From Stutzerimonas stutzeri (GTDB lineage: Bacteria; Pseudomonadota; Gammaproteobacteria; Pseudomonadales; Pseudomonadaceae), in assembly GCF_013522825.1 (NCBI RefSeq), contig NZ_JAAMQZ010000008.1, forward strand, positions 62,001 through 126,000: a DNA stretch of 64,000 nucleotides. Direction: 5' to 3'. This document shows, piece by piece, positions 16,863 to 26,734 of this stretch (positions within the stretch are counted from its first letter, which is position 1; every line of letters starts with the position of its first letter). The notes below the pieces were generated by a model, which saw only the letters and a list, made by a program, of their open reading frames with translations, was not told where the DNA came from and ran no database searches. The translations under genes and the position numbers were made by a program.

Positions 16863-19052
16863 TCACAGTGCTTCGAGCTTGGCATAGCTGAGCATCAGCC
16901 ACTTGCTGCCTTCATCCTCGAAATTCACCTGCACCCGCGCCTGGGCGCCGGCGCCTTCGAAGTTGAGGATGGTGCCTTCACCGAACAGCGAGTGACGCAC
17001 GCGCTGGCCGAGGTTGAAGGGAGTATCCGGCACGCCGGCGCCGTCGAACAGCGATGCGCCGCTCATGCCTCGGGTATTGAACGAACGGCTGACGGTGTTG
17101 CTCAGTCGAACTTCGCTGATCAGCGCCGGCGGGATCTCACGGACGAAGCGCGAGATCTTGTTGTAGGTCTCGCTGCCGTACAGGCGTCGGGTCTCGGCGT
17201 AGGTGACGATCAGCTGCTGCATGGCGCGGGTGATGCCGACGTAGGCCAGACGGCGCTCCTCTTCCAGACGGCCTGATTCCTCCAGGCTCATCTTGTGCGG
17301 AAAAAGGCCTTCCTCCATGCCCACCAGGAATACGAGTGGGAATTCCAGGCCCTTGGCGCTGTGCAGAGTCATCAGCTGCACGCTGTCCTCGTGATCGCCG
17401 GCCTGCTGTTCGCCGGCCTCCAGCGAGGCGTGGTCGAGGAAGGCCGCCAGCGGCGTCTGCTCGTCCTCCTGCTCGTCGCTGTAGTTGTCGAAGGCGCGTG
17501 CGGCGGACACCAGTTCCTCGAGGTTTTCCACCCGCGCCTGGGCCTTCTCGCCCTTTTCGTCGCGGTGATAGGCGAGCAGACCGGACTGCTCGATGACCAG
17601 CTGCGCCATGCTGTGCAACTGCATGCTCTCGACCTTCAGCGCGAGGGTGTCGATCAGTTCGACGAAGCCGTTCAGCGCGCTGGCGGCGCGGCCGGAGACG
17701 AGCTTGGTGCCGACCGCCTGGTGCAGCGCCGCCCACAGCGAGATTTCCTCCTGGCGTGCCAGCTGGCGCAGGGTCTCGACGGTCTTCTCGCCGATGCCGC
17801 GCGCCGGCAGGTTGATCACCCGCTCCAGCGCCGCATCGTTGTGGCGGATCTGGATCAGGCGCAGGTAGGCCATGGCGTTCTTGATCTCGGCACGCTCGAA
17901 GAAGCGCTGGCCGCCGTAGATGCGGTAGGGGATCTTCTCGCGCAGCAGGGCCTCTTCCAGCACCCGCGACTGGGCGTTGGAGCGGTAGAGGATGGCGATC
18001 TCGCTGCGGCTCATGCCCTCACGGATGGCCTTCTCGATGCTCTCGACCACGTAGCGCGCTTCGTCGTGCTCGTTGAACGCGGCATACAGGCTGATCGGCT
18101 CGCCTTCGCAGCCGGAAGTCCACAGCTCCTTGCCCAGGCGGCCCTGGTTGTTGGCGATCAGCGCGTTGGCGGCCTTGAGGATGCAGGCGGTGGAGCGGTA
18201 GTTCTGCTCCAGGCGGATGGTCTCGGCGTCTGGAAAATCCTGGCTGAACTGCTGCAGGTTCTCGATCCGCGCGCCGCGCCAGCCGTAGATCGACTGGTCG
18301 TCGTCGCCCACCACCATCAGGCTCTCGCCGCCCTTGGCGAGCAGGCGCAGCCAGGCGTACTGCACGGCGTTGGTGTCCTGGAATTCGTCCACCAGTACAT
18401 GGCGGAAGCGCCGCTGGTAATGCTCCAGCAGTCCCGGATGATTGCGCCACAGGTCCAGCGCGCGCAGCAGCAGCTCGGAGAAGTCGATCACCCCGGCGCG
18501 GGCGCAGGCCTGCTCGTAGGCTTCGTAGATCTTCAACTGGGTGGCGAGGAACAGGTCGCCGCCGGCCTGGATGTTCTGCGGGCGCAAGCCTTCGTCCTTC
18601 TGCGCGTTGATCCACCACTGCGCCTGGCGCGCCGGCCAGCGCTGCTCGTCGAGGCCCAGCTCGCGGATCACCCGCTTGACCAGGCGCTGCTGGTCGTCGG
18701 AATCGAGGATCTGGAAGTTCTGCTCCAGCTGCGCTTCCTGCCAGTGCGCGCGCAGCAAGCGGTGCGCCAGGCCGTGGAAGGTGCCGACCCACATGCCTTG
18801 CGGGTTGACCTGCAGCAGCTGCTCGATGCGCTGGCGCATCTCGGCGGCGGCCTTGTTGGTGAAGGTCACCGACAGGATCGAATGCAGCGAGGCATGCTCG
18901 ACCTGGTTGAGCCAGGCAATGCGGTGCACCAGCACCCGGGTCTTGCCCGAGCCGGCACCGGCGAGCACCAGTTGACGGCCCAGCGGCGCGGCCACGGCCT
19001 GGCGCTGGGCATCGTTGAGGGAGTTCAGCAGATGGGAGATATCGTCGTGCAT
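16863..19052 (-). CDS. uvrD: DNA helicase II UvrD
   Basis: The 729-residue superfamily 1A helicase acts in nucleotide excision and mismatch repair. Motifs are in order: Ala-Gly-Ala-Gly-Ser-Gly-Lys-Thr (Walker A), [40 protein letters not shown] and Val-Gly-Ile-Thr-Arg-Ala. A C-terminal Tudor-like domain is present. The Met at 19052 gives the family N-terminus (Met-X-Asp-Asp); one three codons earlier is possible. It is divergent from the GGDEF/EAL gene. Confidence 0.95.
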   Translation of the reverse strand: MHDDISHLLNSLNDAQRQAVAAPLGRQLVLAGAGSGKTRVLVHRIAWLNQVEHASLHSILSVTFTNKAAAEMRQRIEQLLQVNPQGMWVGTFHGLAHRLLRAHWQEAQLEQNFQILDSDDQQRLVKRVIRELGLDEQRWPARQAQWWINAQKDEGLRPQNIQAGGDLFLATQLKIYEAYEQACARAGVIDFSELLLRALDLWRNHPGLLEHYQRRFRHVLVDEFQDTNAVQYAWLRLLAKGGESLMVVGDDDQSIYGWRGARIENLQQFSQDFPDAETIRLEQNYRSTACILKAANALIANNQGRLGKELWTSGCEGEPISLYAAFNEHDEARYVVESIEKAIREGMSRSEIAILYRSNAQSRVLEEALLREKIPYRIYGGQRFFERAEIKNAMAYLRLIQIRHNDAALERVINLPARGIGEKTVETLRQLARQEEISLWAALHQAVGTKLVSGRAASALNGFVELIDTLALKVESMQLHSMAQLVIEQSGLLAYHRDEKGEKAQARVENLEELVSAARAFDNYSDEQEDEQTPLAAFLDHASLEAGEQQAGDHEDSVQLMTLHSAKGLEFPLVFLVGMEEGLFPHKMSLEESGRLEEERRLAYVGITRAMQQLIVTYAETRRLYGSETYNKISRFVREIPPALISEVRLSNTVSRSFNTRGMSGASLFDGAGVPDTPFNLGQRVRHSLFGEGTILNFEGAGAQARVQVNFEDEGSKWLMLSYAKLEAL

Positions 19053-19227
19053 GGTCGCCATTGTATCCGCAAACCGGCCTGGTTCGCTGCGTTCACCTGT
19101 CTTCGGGAGACGAGCGCTTATTCATTGGTCGGAATGGGGGTGTTGCCCTGGGCTGCCAACATGCCATTATCCGCGGCTGTCATATTCACCAGGCTCCGAA
19201 TACTTATACGAAATTCCAGAGCAATTG

Positions 19228-21597
19228 ATGATCGATTCCGTTCAAGCAACGCAATCGACGTCATTGGCCAGGGAGGACCGCACCGTTTTCAAGTTCACAG
19301 GCATTGCACAACAGGCTGCGCGGACGCGACTTCTCTATCAGGGCTCGCGGGTCTGGCTGGTGCTTATGGCGCTCGCCAGCCTGCTCTGCGCGGGGCTGCT
19401 GTGGGGCGAGGTGAGGGCGCTGGAGCTGGGGCTCTGGTCCGGTTGGACGCTGCTGCTGGCGAGCCTGCGACTGCAGCAGGCGAGTGCCTTTGCCCGCGCC
19501 GCCGCGAGCGATCAGCAGCGCCCCTGGTGGCGTCACGCCTTCGTGGTGAGCAATGTTGCGACGGGGCTGACGCTCAGCTATGCCTTCGTTGCGCTGATTC
19601 CCGGCGAGAGCTTCATCCGGCAAGCCTTGCTGTATGGCGCACTTGGCTCGGTGATCATCGTTGGCAGCATGGCCAGTGTCGTTTCCTGGCGGGCCTTCGT
19701 TGCGCTCGTCCTGCCGGGCCTGTTGCCGGCAGGCGCAGTGCTGCTGAGCGGCGATCAGCAGCAGCCGGGCTGGGGCGTGTTGTTACTGATCATCCTGCTG
19801 ACGCTGTGCATGGTCGCCTGGCAGCTCAGCCGGCTGTTGATCGCGGACGGAAAATATCTGCTCGGTGAGGCGAATGAGCCGACGGTGGCCCGATCCATGC
19901 CGGATGCCGAAGTGTGTCTGGTCGAGCCTTGCGACGGGCTGCAGCAGCGGGTGGCGACGACCCTGTTCGACGCGGCGGGCGAAGGCATGGTCATCATGGA
20001 TGCCGAATTCCGCCTGCTGGCCGTCAACGATGCCTGTTGTGCCCTGTCCGGCTACAGCCGCGAGGAACTGGTCGGTTACCGTCTGGCGCAACTGGCCAGC
20101 AGCGAAAGCAGCCGTCAGCAATACGAAACGATGCGTACTGCGCTGCTGCGCGAGGGCTGCTGGCAGGGCGAGCTGCTCAAGACCCGCAAGAGCGGCGAGG
20201 TCTATCCACAGTGGGTGCAACTGCAGGTGGTTCGCGATGCCGATGGCGGTATTGCCAATGTGGTGGCCTTCCTCTCCGATCTCAGTGCCCGGCGCCAGGT
20301 GGAGGAGCGTTTGCGCTACCTCTCGCACTTCGACGAGCTCACCGGCCTGGGCAATCGCACCCTGCTCAAGGAGCGCCTGCAAAGCGCCTGCGAGCGTGGA
20401 CGTCACAGCAGTCATGGCCTGGCGGTCCTTTATATCGACCTCGACCGTTTCAAGATCCTCAACGAGAGTCTGGGCCATGAAGTGGCCGACCGCCTGTTGT
20501 GTGAGGTCTCCCGGCGTCTGTCGCATACCTTTTCCAGCGCCAACACCATTGCACGGCTGTCGGGCGATGAGTTCGTGGTGGTGCTCGAAGCCTATGGCAG
20601 CCTCTCCAACCTGGCGCACAGCGGCAGTCGCCTGCTGTCGCGTATCGGCAAGCCGATCGTCGTAGATGGCCAGGAACTGGTGCTTGGCGCCTCCATCGGG
20701 GTCAGCCTGATGCCCGACAATGCGCGTGACGCCACCACGCTGCTGCTGCAGGCGAACATGGCCATGCGGCACGCCAAGCATCTGGGCGGCAATACCCTGC
20801 AGTTCTTCACCGAGCGCCTGCGGGTTCCCAGCCTGGAAAATCTAAAGCTGGAAAACCAGCTACGCCGGGCCATCGACGAGGGACAGCTGGAGGTGTTCTA
20901 TCAACCACGGCTGAACCTGGTAGAAGATCGTCTCGATGCCGCCGAGGCGCTGGTGCGCTGGCATCACCCGCAGCAGGGCCTGCTGGCGCCGGGTTACTTC
21001 ATTGCGCTGGCCGAGGAGACCGGGCTGATCATTCCGTTGGGCGAGTTCGTCCTGCGCCAGGCCTGCCGTCAGGCGCGCCAGTGGCAACAGGACGGGCTGG
21101 CGGAGATCCGCGTGTCTGTGAATCTGTCAGTCAAGCAGTTGCGCCAGGGCAATTTCGTCAGTCTGGTGCGCCAGGTGCTGGAGGACACCGGGCTGCCGGC
21201 GCAGATGCTTGAGCTCGAACTGACCGAAAGCCAGTTGCTCGACGATATCGACAATGCCATCAATATCAGCCGTCAGCTGCGTGCGCTGGGGGTCAAGCTG
21301 GCCATCGATGATTTCGGCACCGGCTATTCGTCACTCAGCTACCTCAAGCGCTTCCCGGTGGATTTCGTCAAGATCGACCGCTCCTTCATCTCCGAACTGG
21401 AGCAGTTCGGCGAAGATGCCGCCATCGTCCGCGCCATCATCGCCATGGTCCACAGCCTGGAGCTGAAAGTGGTAGCCGAGGGCGTCGAGACCCAGGCGCA
21501 GATGGATTTCCTCAAGGAACAGCGCTGCGACGAGATCCAGGGCTACCTGATCAGCCGCCCGGTACCCGCCGGGCAGCTCGCCGAGTTGCTGCGGTAG
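19228..21597 (+). CDS. Membrane PAS-GGDEF-EAL cyclic-di-GMP protein
   Basis: The 789-residue protein has several membrane helices (about residues 40-200), a PAS domain (about 240-360), a GGDEF domain (from about 371) and an EAL domain (about 550-785). The cyclase signature reads Ser-Gly-Asp-Glu-Phe near residue 444, a relaxed form that may retain activity. The phosphodiesterase signature Glu-Ala-Leu-Val-Arg-Trp (about 571) and Asp-Asp-Phe-Gly-Thr-Gly-Tyr (about 693) are intact, so c-di-GMP hydrolysis is the more certain activity. The ATG at 19228 was preferred because the upstream extension runs over the uvrD start; its ribosome site is weak. The stop codon lies inside a REP-like repeat. Confidence 0.9.
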   Translation: MIDSVQATQSTSLAREDRTVFKFTGIAQQAARTRLLYQGSRVWLVLMALASLLCAGLLWGEVRALELGLWSGWTLLLASLRLQQASAFARAAASDQQRPWWRHAFVVSNVATGLTLSYAFVALIPGESFIRQALLYGALGSVIIVGSMASVVSWRAFVALVLPGLLPAGAVLLSGDQQQPGWGVLLLIILLTLCMVAWQLSRLLIADGKYLLGEANEPTVARSMPDAEVCLVEPCDGLQQRVATTLFDAAGEGMVIMDAEFRLLAVNDACCALSGYSREELVGYRLAQLASSESSRQQYETMRTALLREGCWQGELLKTRKSGEVYPQWVQLQVVRDADGGIANVVAFLSDLSARRQVEERLRYLSHFDELTGLGNRTLLKERLQSACERGRHSSHGLAVLYIDLDRFKILNESLGHEVADRLLCEVSRRLSHTFSSANTIARLSGDEFVVVLEAYGSLSNLAHSGSRLLSRIGKPIVVDGQELVLGASIGVSLMPDNARDATTLLLQANMAMRHAKHLGGNTLQFFTERLRVPSLENLKLENQLRRAIDEGQLEVFYQPRLNLVEDRLDAAEALVRWHHPQQGLLAPGYFIALAEETGLIIPLGEFVLRQACRQARQWQQDGLAEIRVSVNLSVKQLRQGNFVSLVRQVLEDTGLPAQMLELELTESQLLDDIDNAINISRQLRALGVKLAIDDFGTGYSSLSYLKRFPVDFVKIDRSFISELEQFGEDAAIVRAIIAMVHSLELKVVAEGVETQAQMDFLKEQRCDEIQGYLISRPVPAGQLAELLR

Positions 21598-21625
21598 GTC
21601 GGATTAGCCGAAGGCGTAATCCGAC
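21594..21625. repeat. REP-like palindrome (GTAGGTCGGATTAG family)
   Basis: Unit GTAGGTCGGATTAGCC-GAA-GGCGTAATCCGAC starting inside the stop codon of the GGDEF/EAL gene. It is the inverted form of the copies at 16818 and 23242. Confidence 0.8.
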
Positions 21626-21715
21626 AACCCGCTCTACATCCAGGCAACGCCATAAACCGTAGGGTCGAAGCCACCGCCAAAGCTCGCGGGCAAGTCCGCC
21701 CTACAGGCTACGTTT

Positions 21716-23074
21716 TCAGCTGCGTGTCGTGCCGCTTTCCAGCTCACGCATCAGCAGGGCGTATTGCAGATCCACGTCTTCCGGCACGGACAGGTAAACG
21801 GTGTGGCCGTCGCCCGGCGCGACGTCGATTGACTCGCCGCGCTTGTTTTCCAGCCGCTCCAGGCGCAGGTTGAGATTGCCTTGCGGCGTCATCAGCTCCA
21901 GCTTGTCGCCGACGGCGAAGCGGTTCTTCACCTTCACTTCGGCCAGGCCATTGCGGCGTTCGCCGGTCAGTTCGCCGACGAACTGCTGGCGCTCGGACAG
22001 CGAGAAGCCGCGTTCGTAGTTCTGATATTCGTCATGCACGTGACGGCGCAGGAAGCCTTCGGTGTAGCCGCGGTGGGCCAGTGATTCGAGGGTGTCCATC
22101 AATGACTTGTCGAACGGCTTGCCGGCTACGGCATCGTCGATGGCCTTGCGGTAGACCTGGGCGGTGCGCGAGACGTAGTAGTGGGACTTGGTGCGGCCTT
22201 CGATCTTCAGTGAATGCACGCCCATTTGCACCAGGCGCTCGACGTGTTGCACGGCGCGCAGGTCCTTGGAGTTCATGATGTAGGTGCCGTGCTCGTCCTC
22301 GCTGACTTCCATGAACTCGCCGGGGCGGCTGGAATCTTCCAGCAGGAACAGCTCATCGGTGGGCTTGCCCACGCCAAGGGTCGGCTCGGTGCGTTGCACG
22401 GCAATCGGCTCGTACTGGTGCACCACCTCGCCCAGCTCGTTTTCCTTGGCTTCGTGGGTCTTGTATTCCCAGCGGCAGGCGTTGGTACAGCTGCCCTGGT
22501 TAGGGTCGCGCTTGTTGATGTAGCCCGAGAGCAGGCAGCGACCGGAATAGGCCATGCACAGCGCGCCGTGGACGAACACCTCCAGCTCCATGCCCGGCAC
22601 CTGCTCGCGGATCTCGCCGATCTCCTCCAGCGACAGCTCACGCGAGAGGATCACCCGGCTCACGCCCTGGGCGTGCCAGAACTTCACCGTGGCCCAGTTC
22701 ACCGCGTTGGCCTGCACCGAGAGGTGGATGGTCATCTCGGGGAAATGCTGGCGCACCAGCATGATAAGACCGGGATCGGACATGATCAGCGCATCCGGCC
22801 CCATCGCCACCACTGGCGCCAGATCCTTGATGAAGGTCTTCAGCTTGGCGTTGTGCGGGGCGATGTTGACCACCACGTAGAACTGCTTGCCCAGCGCGTG
22901 CGCTTCGTCGATGCCGAGCTTGAGGTTGGCATGGCCGAACTCGTTGTTGCGCACCCGCAGGCTGTAGCGCGGCTGCCCGGCGTAGACCGCGTCGGCACCG
23001 TAGGCGAAGGCGTAGCGCATGGATTTGAGCGTGCCGGCAGGCGACAGCAGTTCGGGGCGGAAAGGGGTGCTCAT
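21716..23074 (-). CDS. trhP: U32-family tRNA uridine 5-hydroxylase TrhP (YegQ)
   Basis: The 452-residue protein belongs to peptidase family U32; the YegQ branch is now known to hydroxylate U34 of some tRNAs with prephenate. The N-terminus Glu-Leu-Leu-Ser-Pro-Ala-Gly-Thr and the signature Glu-Val-Phe-Val-His-Gly-Ala-Leu-Cys...Cys-Leu-Leu-Ser are present, with four conserved Cys in the centre (Cys-Met-Ala-Tyr-Ser-Gly-Arg-Cys, Gly-Ser-Cys, Ala-Cys-Arg-Trp) expected to bind Fe-S. Length fits YegQ (453). Annotation as a protease would be outdated. It stands alone, bounded by REP-like repeats on both sides. Confidence 0.88.
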   Translation of the reverse strand: MSTPFRPELLSPAGTLKSMRYAFAYGADAVYAGQPRYSLRVRNNEFGHANLKLGIDEAHALGKQFYVVVNIAPHNAKLKTFIKDLAPVVAMGPDALIMSDPGLIMLVRQHFPEMTIHLSVQANAVNWATVKFWHAQGVSRVILSRELSLEEIGEIREQVPGMELEVFVHGALCMAYSGRCLLSGYINKRDPNQGSCTNACRWEYKTHEAKENELGEVVHQYEPIAVQRTEPTLGVGKPTDELFLLEDSSRPGEFMEVSEDEHGTYIMNSKDLRAVQHVERLVQMGVHSLKIEGRTKSHYYVSRTAQVYRKAIDDAVAGKPFDKSLMDTLESLAHRGYTEGFLRRHVHDEYQNYERGFSLSERQQFVGELTGERRNGLAEVKVKNRFAVGDKLELMTPQGNLNLRLERLENKRGESIDVAPGDGHTVYLSVPEDVDLQYALLMRELESGTTRS

Positions 23075-23222
23075 GGCGCGGGAACTCGCAGGGCGTTGGA
23101 GAAACGCGGCATTTTACTGCGCCCGACCGAGGATTGCGCGACCGATGGACCGGCATCGGGGTTTCGCTTCATCGACCCGACGATGGGACAGGCCAGACAT
23201 GGTGAGAGCCGGCGCTTTGCTC

Positions 23223-23274
23223 GTCGGATTACGCCTTCGGACTGTCGGATTACGCCTTCGGCTAATCCGACCTA
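23223..23274. repeat. Double REP-like repeat (GTCGGATTACGCC family)
   Basis: A partial unit at 23223-23243 is followed by a full palindrome GTCGGATTACGCC-TTC-GGCTAATCCGACCTAC ending at 23274. Same family as 16777-16839, 21594-21625 and 43706-43736. Confidence 0.8.
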
Positions 23275-23360
23275 CAAGTGCCTGCGCCGGTGTGCACCGG
23301 CTTTGCGCGGAGCGGCTGCAGCCGCGAAGGGGTTGCGCCCCGGCAAGCGGGGCGCAGGGC

Positions 23361-23579
23361 TCAGGCGACGGTTGCGTCCTTGAGAACGTCGTACAGACGG
23401 TCCTTGATGAGCAGCTTTTCCTTCTTCAGGTTTTCGATCTCGGTATCGGTGCCGGGAATGATGCGCGCCTCCATGTTCTTGATGCGCTGGTCCAGTTCGT
23501 TGTGCTCGTCGAACAGGTTGTTGAAATGTGCGTCTTCGGATTTCAGACGGCTGATCAGTTCGCGGTATTCGGGAAACAT
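23361..23579 (-). CDS. YdcH/DUF465 family small protein
   Basis: The 72-residue protein has the DUF465 (YdcH) pattern: Met-Phe-Pro-Glu-Tyr-Arg at the start, His-Phe-Asn-Asn-Leu-Phe-Asp-Glu-His, and the C-terminal Leu-Lys-Lys-Glu-Lys-Leu-Leu-Ile-Lys-Asp. It is predicted to be two helices forming a coiled-coil hairpin in the cytoplasm. Start 23579 is chosen because it matches the family and has GGAGC upstream; the frame extends to 23684 without one. Function is unknown. Confidence 0.85.
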   Translation of the reverse strand: MFPEYRELISRLKSEDAHFNNLFDEHNELDQRIKNMEARIIPGTDTEIENLKKEKLLIKDRLYDVLKDATVA

Positions 23580-23746
23580 GTGAGCTCCTGTGCATGGCTG
23601 GGACGGAGCGCTGGCAGGCGGTGCTGCCGATGGCGATGCGGGCCGCAACCTGCGTTCCGGTTTCATAGTGACCCTGCCTTGCATGAGCGATATTGACGGG
23701 CGTCATGCTGGCGATTTGGCGGCCCGTGGTCGAGTTTCGTTATTCG

Positions 23747-23785
23747 AAAGCAAACCGCCGGGCGTGACGGTGTCAGGCCCGGCGG
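23747..23785 (-). terminator. Rho-independent terminator of the ectoine operon
   Basis: Minus-strand stem CCGCCGGGC (23785-23777) pairs with GCCCGGCGG (23763-23755) across a 13-base loop and is followed by TTTGCTTT, 22 bases after the ask stop codon. Confidence 0.8.
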
Positions 23786-23806
23786 CTCTTGAAGCCCGGC
23801 ATGGCG

Positions 23807-25237
23807 TTACGCCGCAGCGATCACGTCGCCGTGGTTTTCCGGTTCGATCAGCGCGCGGTGCAGCGCGGCGATGGCGTTGTCGTAATCTTCCTCGTTGACC
23901 ACGCACTGCATCTCCACCTGGCGAATCGACTGGTGGATCGCCTGGATGCTGATGCCGGCCTCGGCCAGCGCCGCGACGGTCTTGGCGAGGATGCCCTTGA
24001 CCTTGAGGTCCGAGCCGATCGCCGAGACGATGGCGACGTTGTGCACCGTGACTTCAGCTGCCGGATAGGTCTCTTCAATCAGCCGCGCGGCGCGGTTGAT
24101 CAGTTTGCGCGAACCCGAGGCGTAGTAGGTGATGCTGTTGGCGTCCGAGTCCTTGTTCACCACGTAGAGCTTGAGCTGCTTGAGCAGCTTGCTGATCTCG
24201 ATGTCGTAGGCCACGTCGCCGAGCATGTCCTGGTCGAACACGCCGATACCGAAGACGTCCTTGCGGCCCGCGATGATTTCCACGCAGGGCTTCTCGCTCT
24301 TGTAGTCCTGGCTGATGAGGGTGCCGGCGTGCTCGGGCTCGAAGGCGTTCTTGATGCGCAGCTTGATACCGGCGCGGCGCAGGGTCTTGGCCGCGCGCGG
24401 ATGGATCGCTTCCATGCCGAGGTTGGACAGCTGGTCGGCCACGTCATAGTTGGTGCGACCGATGGTCACCACCTTGTCGGCGCCGACCAGATTCGGGTCG
24501 GCGGAAGACAGATGGAATTCCTTGTGGATGATCGCCTCGCGTGCGCCGGTGGCGGCGGCGATCTGGGCGAAGGTGATCTCGCTGTAGCCACGGTCGAAGG
24601 TGTTCATCAGGCCTTCGCTGCAATGGGTGTAGCCGGTGGCGATCACCAGTTCGCGGCTCAGGTCGACGCCTTCGAAACTCTCGCGAACCATGTCCTCGAA
24701 GGGTAGCGGCGAATCGCAGTGCCAGCCGGTCAGGTCGACCATGCGCGCATTGATGCCGCGATGCTTGAGTGCCAGCACGGCGTTGAAGGCGCTGTGTGCC
24801 TCACCCAGCGAGGCGAGCATTTCGCGCACTTTCATCAGGTGTTCGCCGAGCTGGAAGTGGCCATAGGCGCACAGGCGCTGCAGGCTGCTCATGCATTCAC
24901 GGGCATCGTCGATGCGGGCGTTGATGAACTGGTCGGCGGCATGGCGCTCGAAATCGCCGGGGAACAGTTCGGCGTTCTTCTCCAGCATGCGCTGGCGCAC
25001 GGCCTGCAGGGTATCGAGCCAGGCGCCTTCGTTCTGGGCGTCGGCGAAACGCTGGTAGACGCCCGGCTCGCCGGTCTTCTTGTGTTCCAGCAGCAGGTTG
25101 GTCATGCCGCTGTAGGCCGAAACCACGAAGACCCGCTGATACAGCTGGGCGCCTTCGCGCTGGCCGATGAAGATGTTGTCGAGTAGCTCGTCGAAGCGGC
25201 TCATGGAGGTGCCGCCGATCTTTTCTACGGTATGCAT
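23807..25237 (-). CDS. ask: Ectoine-operon aspartate kinase
   Basis: The 476-residue aspartokinase phosphorylates L-aspartate, the first step toward the aspartate semialdehyde used for ectoine. The kinase domain opens with Glu-Lys-Ile-Gly-Gly-Thr-Ser-Met and the C-terminal part has paired ACT domains. It is the last gene of ectABCD-ask; ectoine-linked Ask_Ect enzymes are described as escaping normal amino-acid feedback control. The Met at 25237 fits the family start; the longer frame to 25306 is intergenic. A terminator follows. Confidence 0.93.
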   Translation of the reverse strand: MHTVEKIGGTSMSRFDELLDNIFIGQREGAQLYQRVFVVSAYSGMTNLLLEHKKTGEPGVYQRFADAQNEGAWLDTLQAVRQRMLEKNAELFPGDFERHAADQFINARIDDARECMSSLQRLCAYGHFQLGEHLMKVREMLASLGEAHSAFNAVLALKHRGINARMVDLTGWHCDSPLPFEDMVRESFEGVDLSRELVIATGYTHCSEGLMNTFDRGYSEITFAQIAAATGAREAIIHKEFHLSSADPNLVGADKVVTIGRTNYDVADQLSNLGMEAIHPRAAKTLRRAGIKLRIKNAFEPEHAGTLISQDYKSEKPCVEIIAGRKDVFGIGVFDQDMLGDVAYDIEISKLLKQLKLYVVNKDSDANSITYYASGSRKLINRAARLIEETYPAAEVTVHNVAIVSAIGSDLKVKGILAKTVAALAEAGISIQAIHQSIRQVEMQCVVNEEDYDNAIAALHRALIEPENHGDVIAAA

Positions 25238-25336
25238 CGATTCAACGTCCCGTCTTGGGGGTGAATTGTCATCCCTGGTCCGGCTTCGCAACCAGACGCA
25301 AAGCATTCCCGCGTTGCGAAAATGCTTTCATGAAGG

Positions 25337-26254
25337 TCAGAGATACTGTTGTGGCTGGATCTGCAGCGGAGTGAAATCCTCACGCTCGGCAACGAAGTCG
25401 GGGCGTGGTGCGAGCCCGCAGAACGGCGCCTGGGCAGCATTATCCACATGGTTGTAGACATAGAACAGATTGCTGCGCGCTTTGGGGGTGATGTTGCTGT
25501 TGGAGCCGTGCATGGTGTTGCAGTCGAAGAACAGCACGCTGCCCGCCGGCGCGGTGGCGGTGTCGATGCCGTAGCGCTCGGCCAGCCGGGTCAGGCTGTC
25601 GTGATCCGGTACGCCAAGCTCCTGCTTGCGCAGGGACTTTTCATAGTGGTTCTCGGGGGTCGCACCCACGCAGTGGATGTAGTGCCGGTGCGAGCCGGGA
25701 ATCAGCATCAGCGGGCCGTTGTGCGGCTCGTTGTCGGTCAGCAGGATCGAGCAGCTGAGAGTGCGCATGCGCGGCAGGCCGTCCTCGACGTGCCAGGTTT
25801 CGAAATCCGAGTGCCAGTAGAACTCCTTGCCGGTGAAGCCCGGTTTGAAATTCATCCGCGACTGATGCACATAGATGTCGCCGCCGAGAATGAAGCGGGC
25901 GATGGCGGCGGTGCGCTCGTCGGTCGCGACGCGGGCGAACAGGGCATTGTCCCTGTGGATGGCGAACACCGAGCGGATCGCGCCGCTGCCGGGTTCGCGG
26001 ATGGTCTTGCCGGATTCGGCGACAGCCTGGTCCTGGCGCATACGGTCGAGCTCGTCGCGGAATACGGCGACTTCCTCGGTGCTGAAGAGATTGGGGATGA
26101 CCAGATAACCGTCACGCTCGAAGCGTTCGATCTGTTCTGCGGTGATGGGAGCGTTGGTCAGGTCGGTGCGATGGATAACCGGGTCCAGACGCTCCTGCCA
26201 GCGCGGTTCGTCATGCTGGCGTGAAGGGTAGTGGTCGGCTTGCACGGGGTTCAC
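25337..26254 (-). CDS. ectD: Ectoine 5-hydroxylase EctD
   Basis: The 305-residue Fe(II)/2-oxoglutarate dioxygenase makes 5-hydroxyectoine. The iron triad is seen as His-Ser-Asp (Trp-His-Ser-Asp-Phe-Glu) and the distal His in Met-His-Gly-Ser-Asn; Arg in Lys-Ala-Arg-Ser-Asn-Leu should bind 2-oxoglutarate. I place the start at GTG 26254, eight bases after AAAGGAG; the frame runs to 26299 without a better site. The gene sits between ectC (62-base gap) and ask (99-base gap). Confidence 0.93.
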   Translation of the reverse strand: MNPVQADHYPSRQHDEPRWQERLDPVIHRTDLTNAPITAEQIERFERDGYLVIPNLFSTEEVAVFRDELDRMRQDQAVAESGKTIREPGSGAIRSVFAIHRDNALFARVATDERTAAIARFILGGDIYVHQSRMNFKPGFTGKEFYWHSDFETWHVEDGLPRMRTLSCSILLTDNEPHNGPLMLIPGSHRHYIHCVGATPENHYEKSLRKQELGVPDHDSLTRLAERYGIDTATAPAGSVLFFDCNTMHGSNSNITPKARSNLFYVYNHVDNAAQAPFCGLAPRPDFVAEREDFTPLQIQPQQYL

Positions 26255-26316
26255 TTCGCATTCTCCTTTCGGTTGCTTGGCGAGCGGCGGGCGCGGCATT
26301 GCACCCGCCTGGCCTG

Positions 26317-26715
26317 TCAGGCGAGGGTTTCGGCCTCCAGCGGGTAGACACCGCTTTCGTCATGAACTTCCTTGCCGTTGAGCGGTGGGTTGAAGACGCA
26401 GGCCATCTTCATGTCCTCGCTGCCGCCGCGCAGCAGGTGCTCGTCGTGCTTGTCGAGGATGTACAGCGTGCCGGCTTCGATCTTGTAGATCTTGCCGTCG
26501 GCGATGGTCTCGATCTCGCCGTTGCCGCTGATGCAGTACACCGACTCCAGGTGGTTCTGGTAGTGGATGTGCGTCTCGGTGTTGGCGTAGATGGTGGTGA
26601 TGTGGAAGGAGAAGCCCATGTTGTCGTCCTTGAGCAGCATGCGTGTGCTGTCCCAGGTTTCGGTGACGATCTTGCGGTTGGACTGCTCGCATTCGGCGAG
26701 GGTACGTACGATCAT
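26317..26715 (-). CDS. ectC: L-ectoine synthase EctC
   Basis: The 132-residue cupin enzyme cyclises N-gamma-acetyl-diaminobutyrate to ectoine. The whole sequence fits the family: Met-Ile-Val-Arg start, [15 protein letters not shown], and Pro-Pro-Leu-Asn-Gly near the end, with Tyr and Glu/His metal-site residues in place. The ATG has GAGGAA upstream and follows ectB by 19 bases. Confidence 0.96.
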   Translation of the reverse strand: MIVRTLAECEQSNRKIVTETWDSTRMLLKDDNMGFSFHITTIYANTETHIHYQNHLESVYCISGNGEIETIADGKIYKIEAGTLYILDKHDEHLLRGGSEDMKMACVFNPPLNGKEVHDESGVYPLEAETLA

Positions 26716-26734
26716 TTTTTCAATTCCTCGAAAA

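Noticed and set aside
21716..23074. U32 peptidase
   Set aside because: The YegQ branch is established as a tRNA hydroxylase; the conserved central Cys support that reading.
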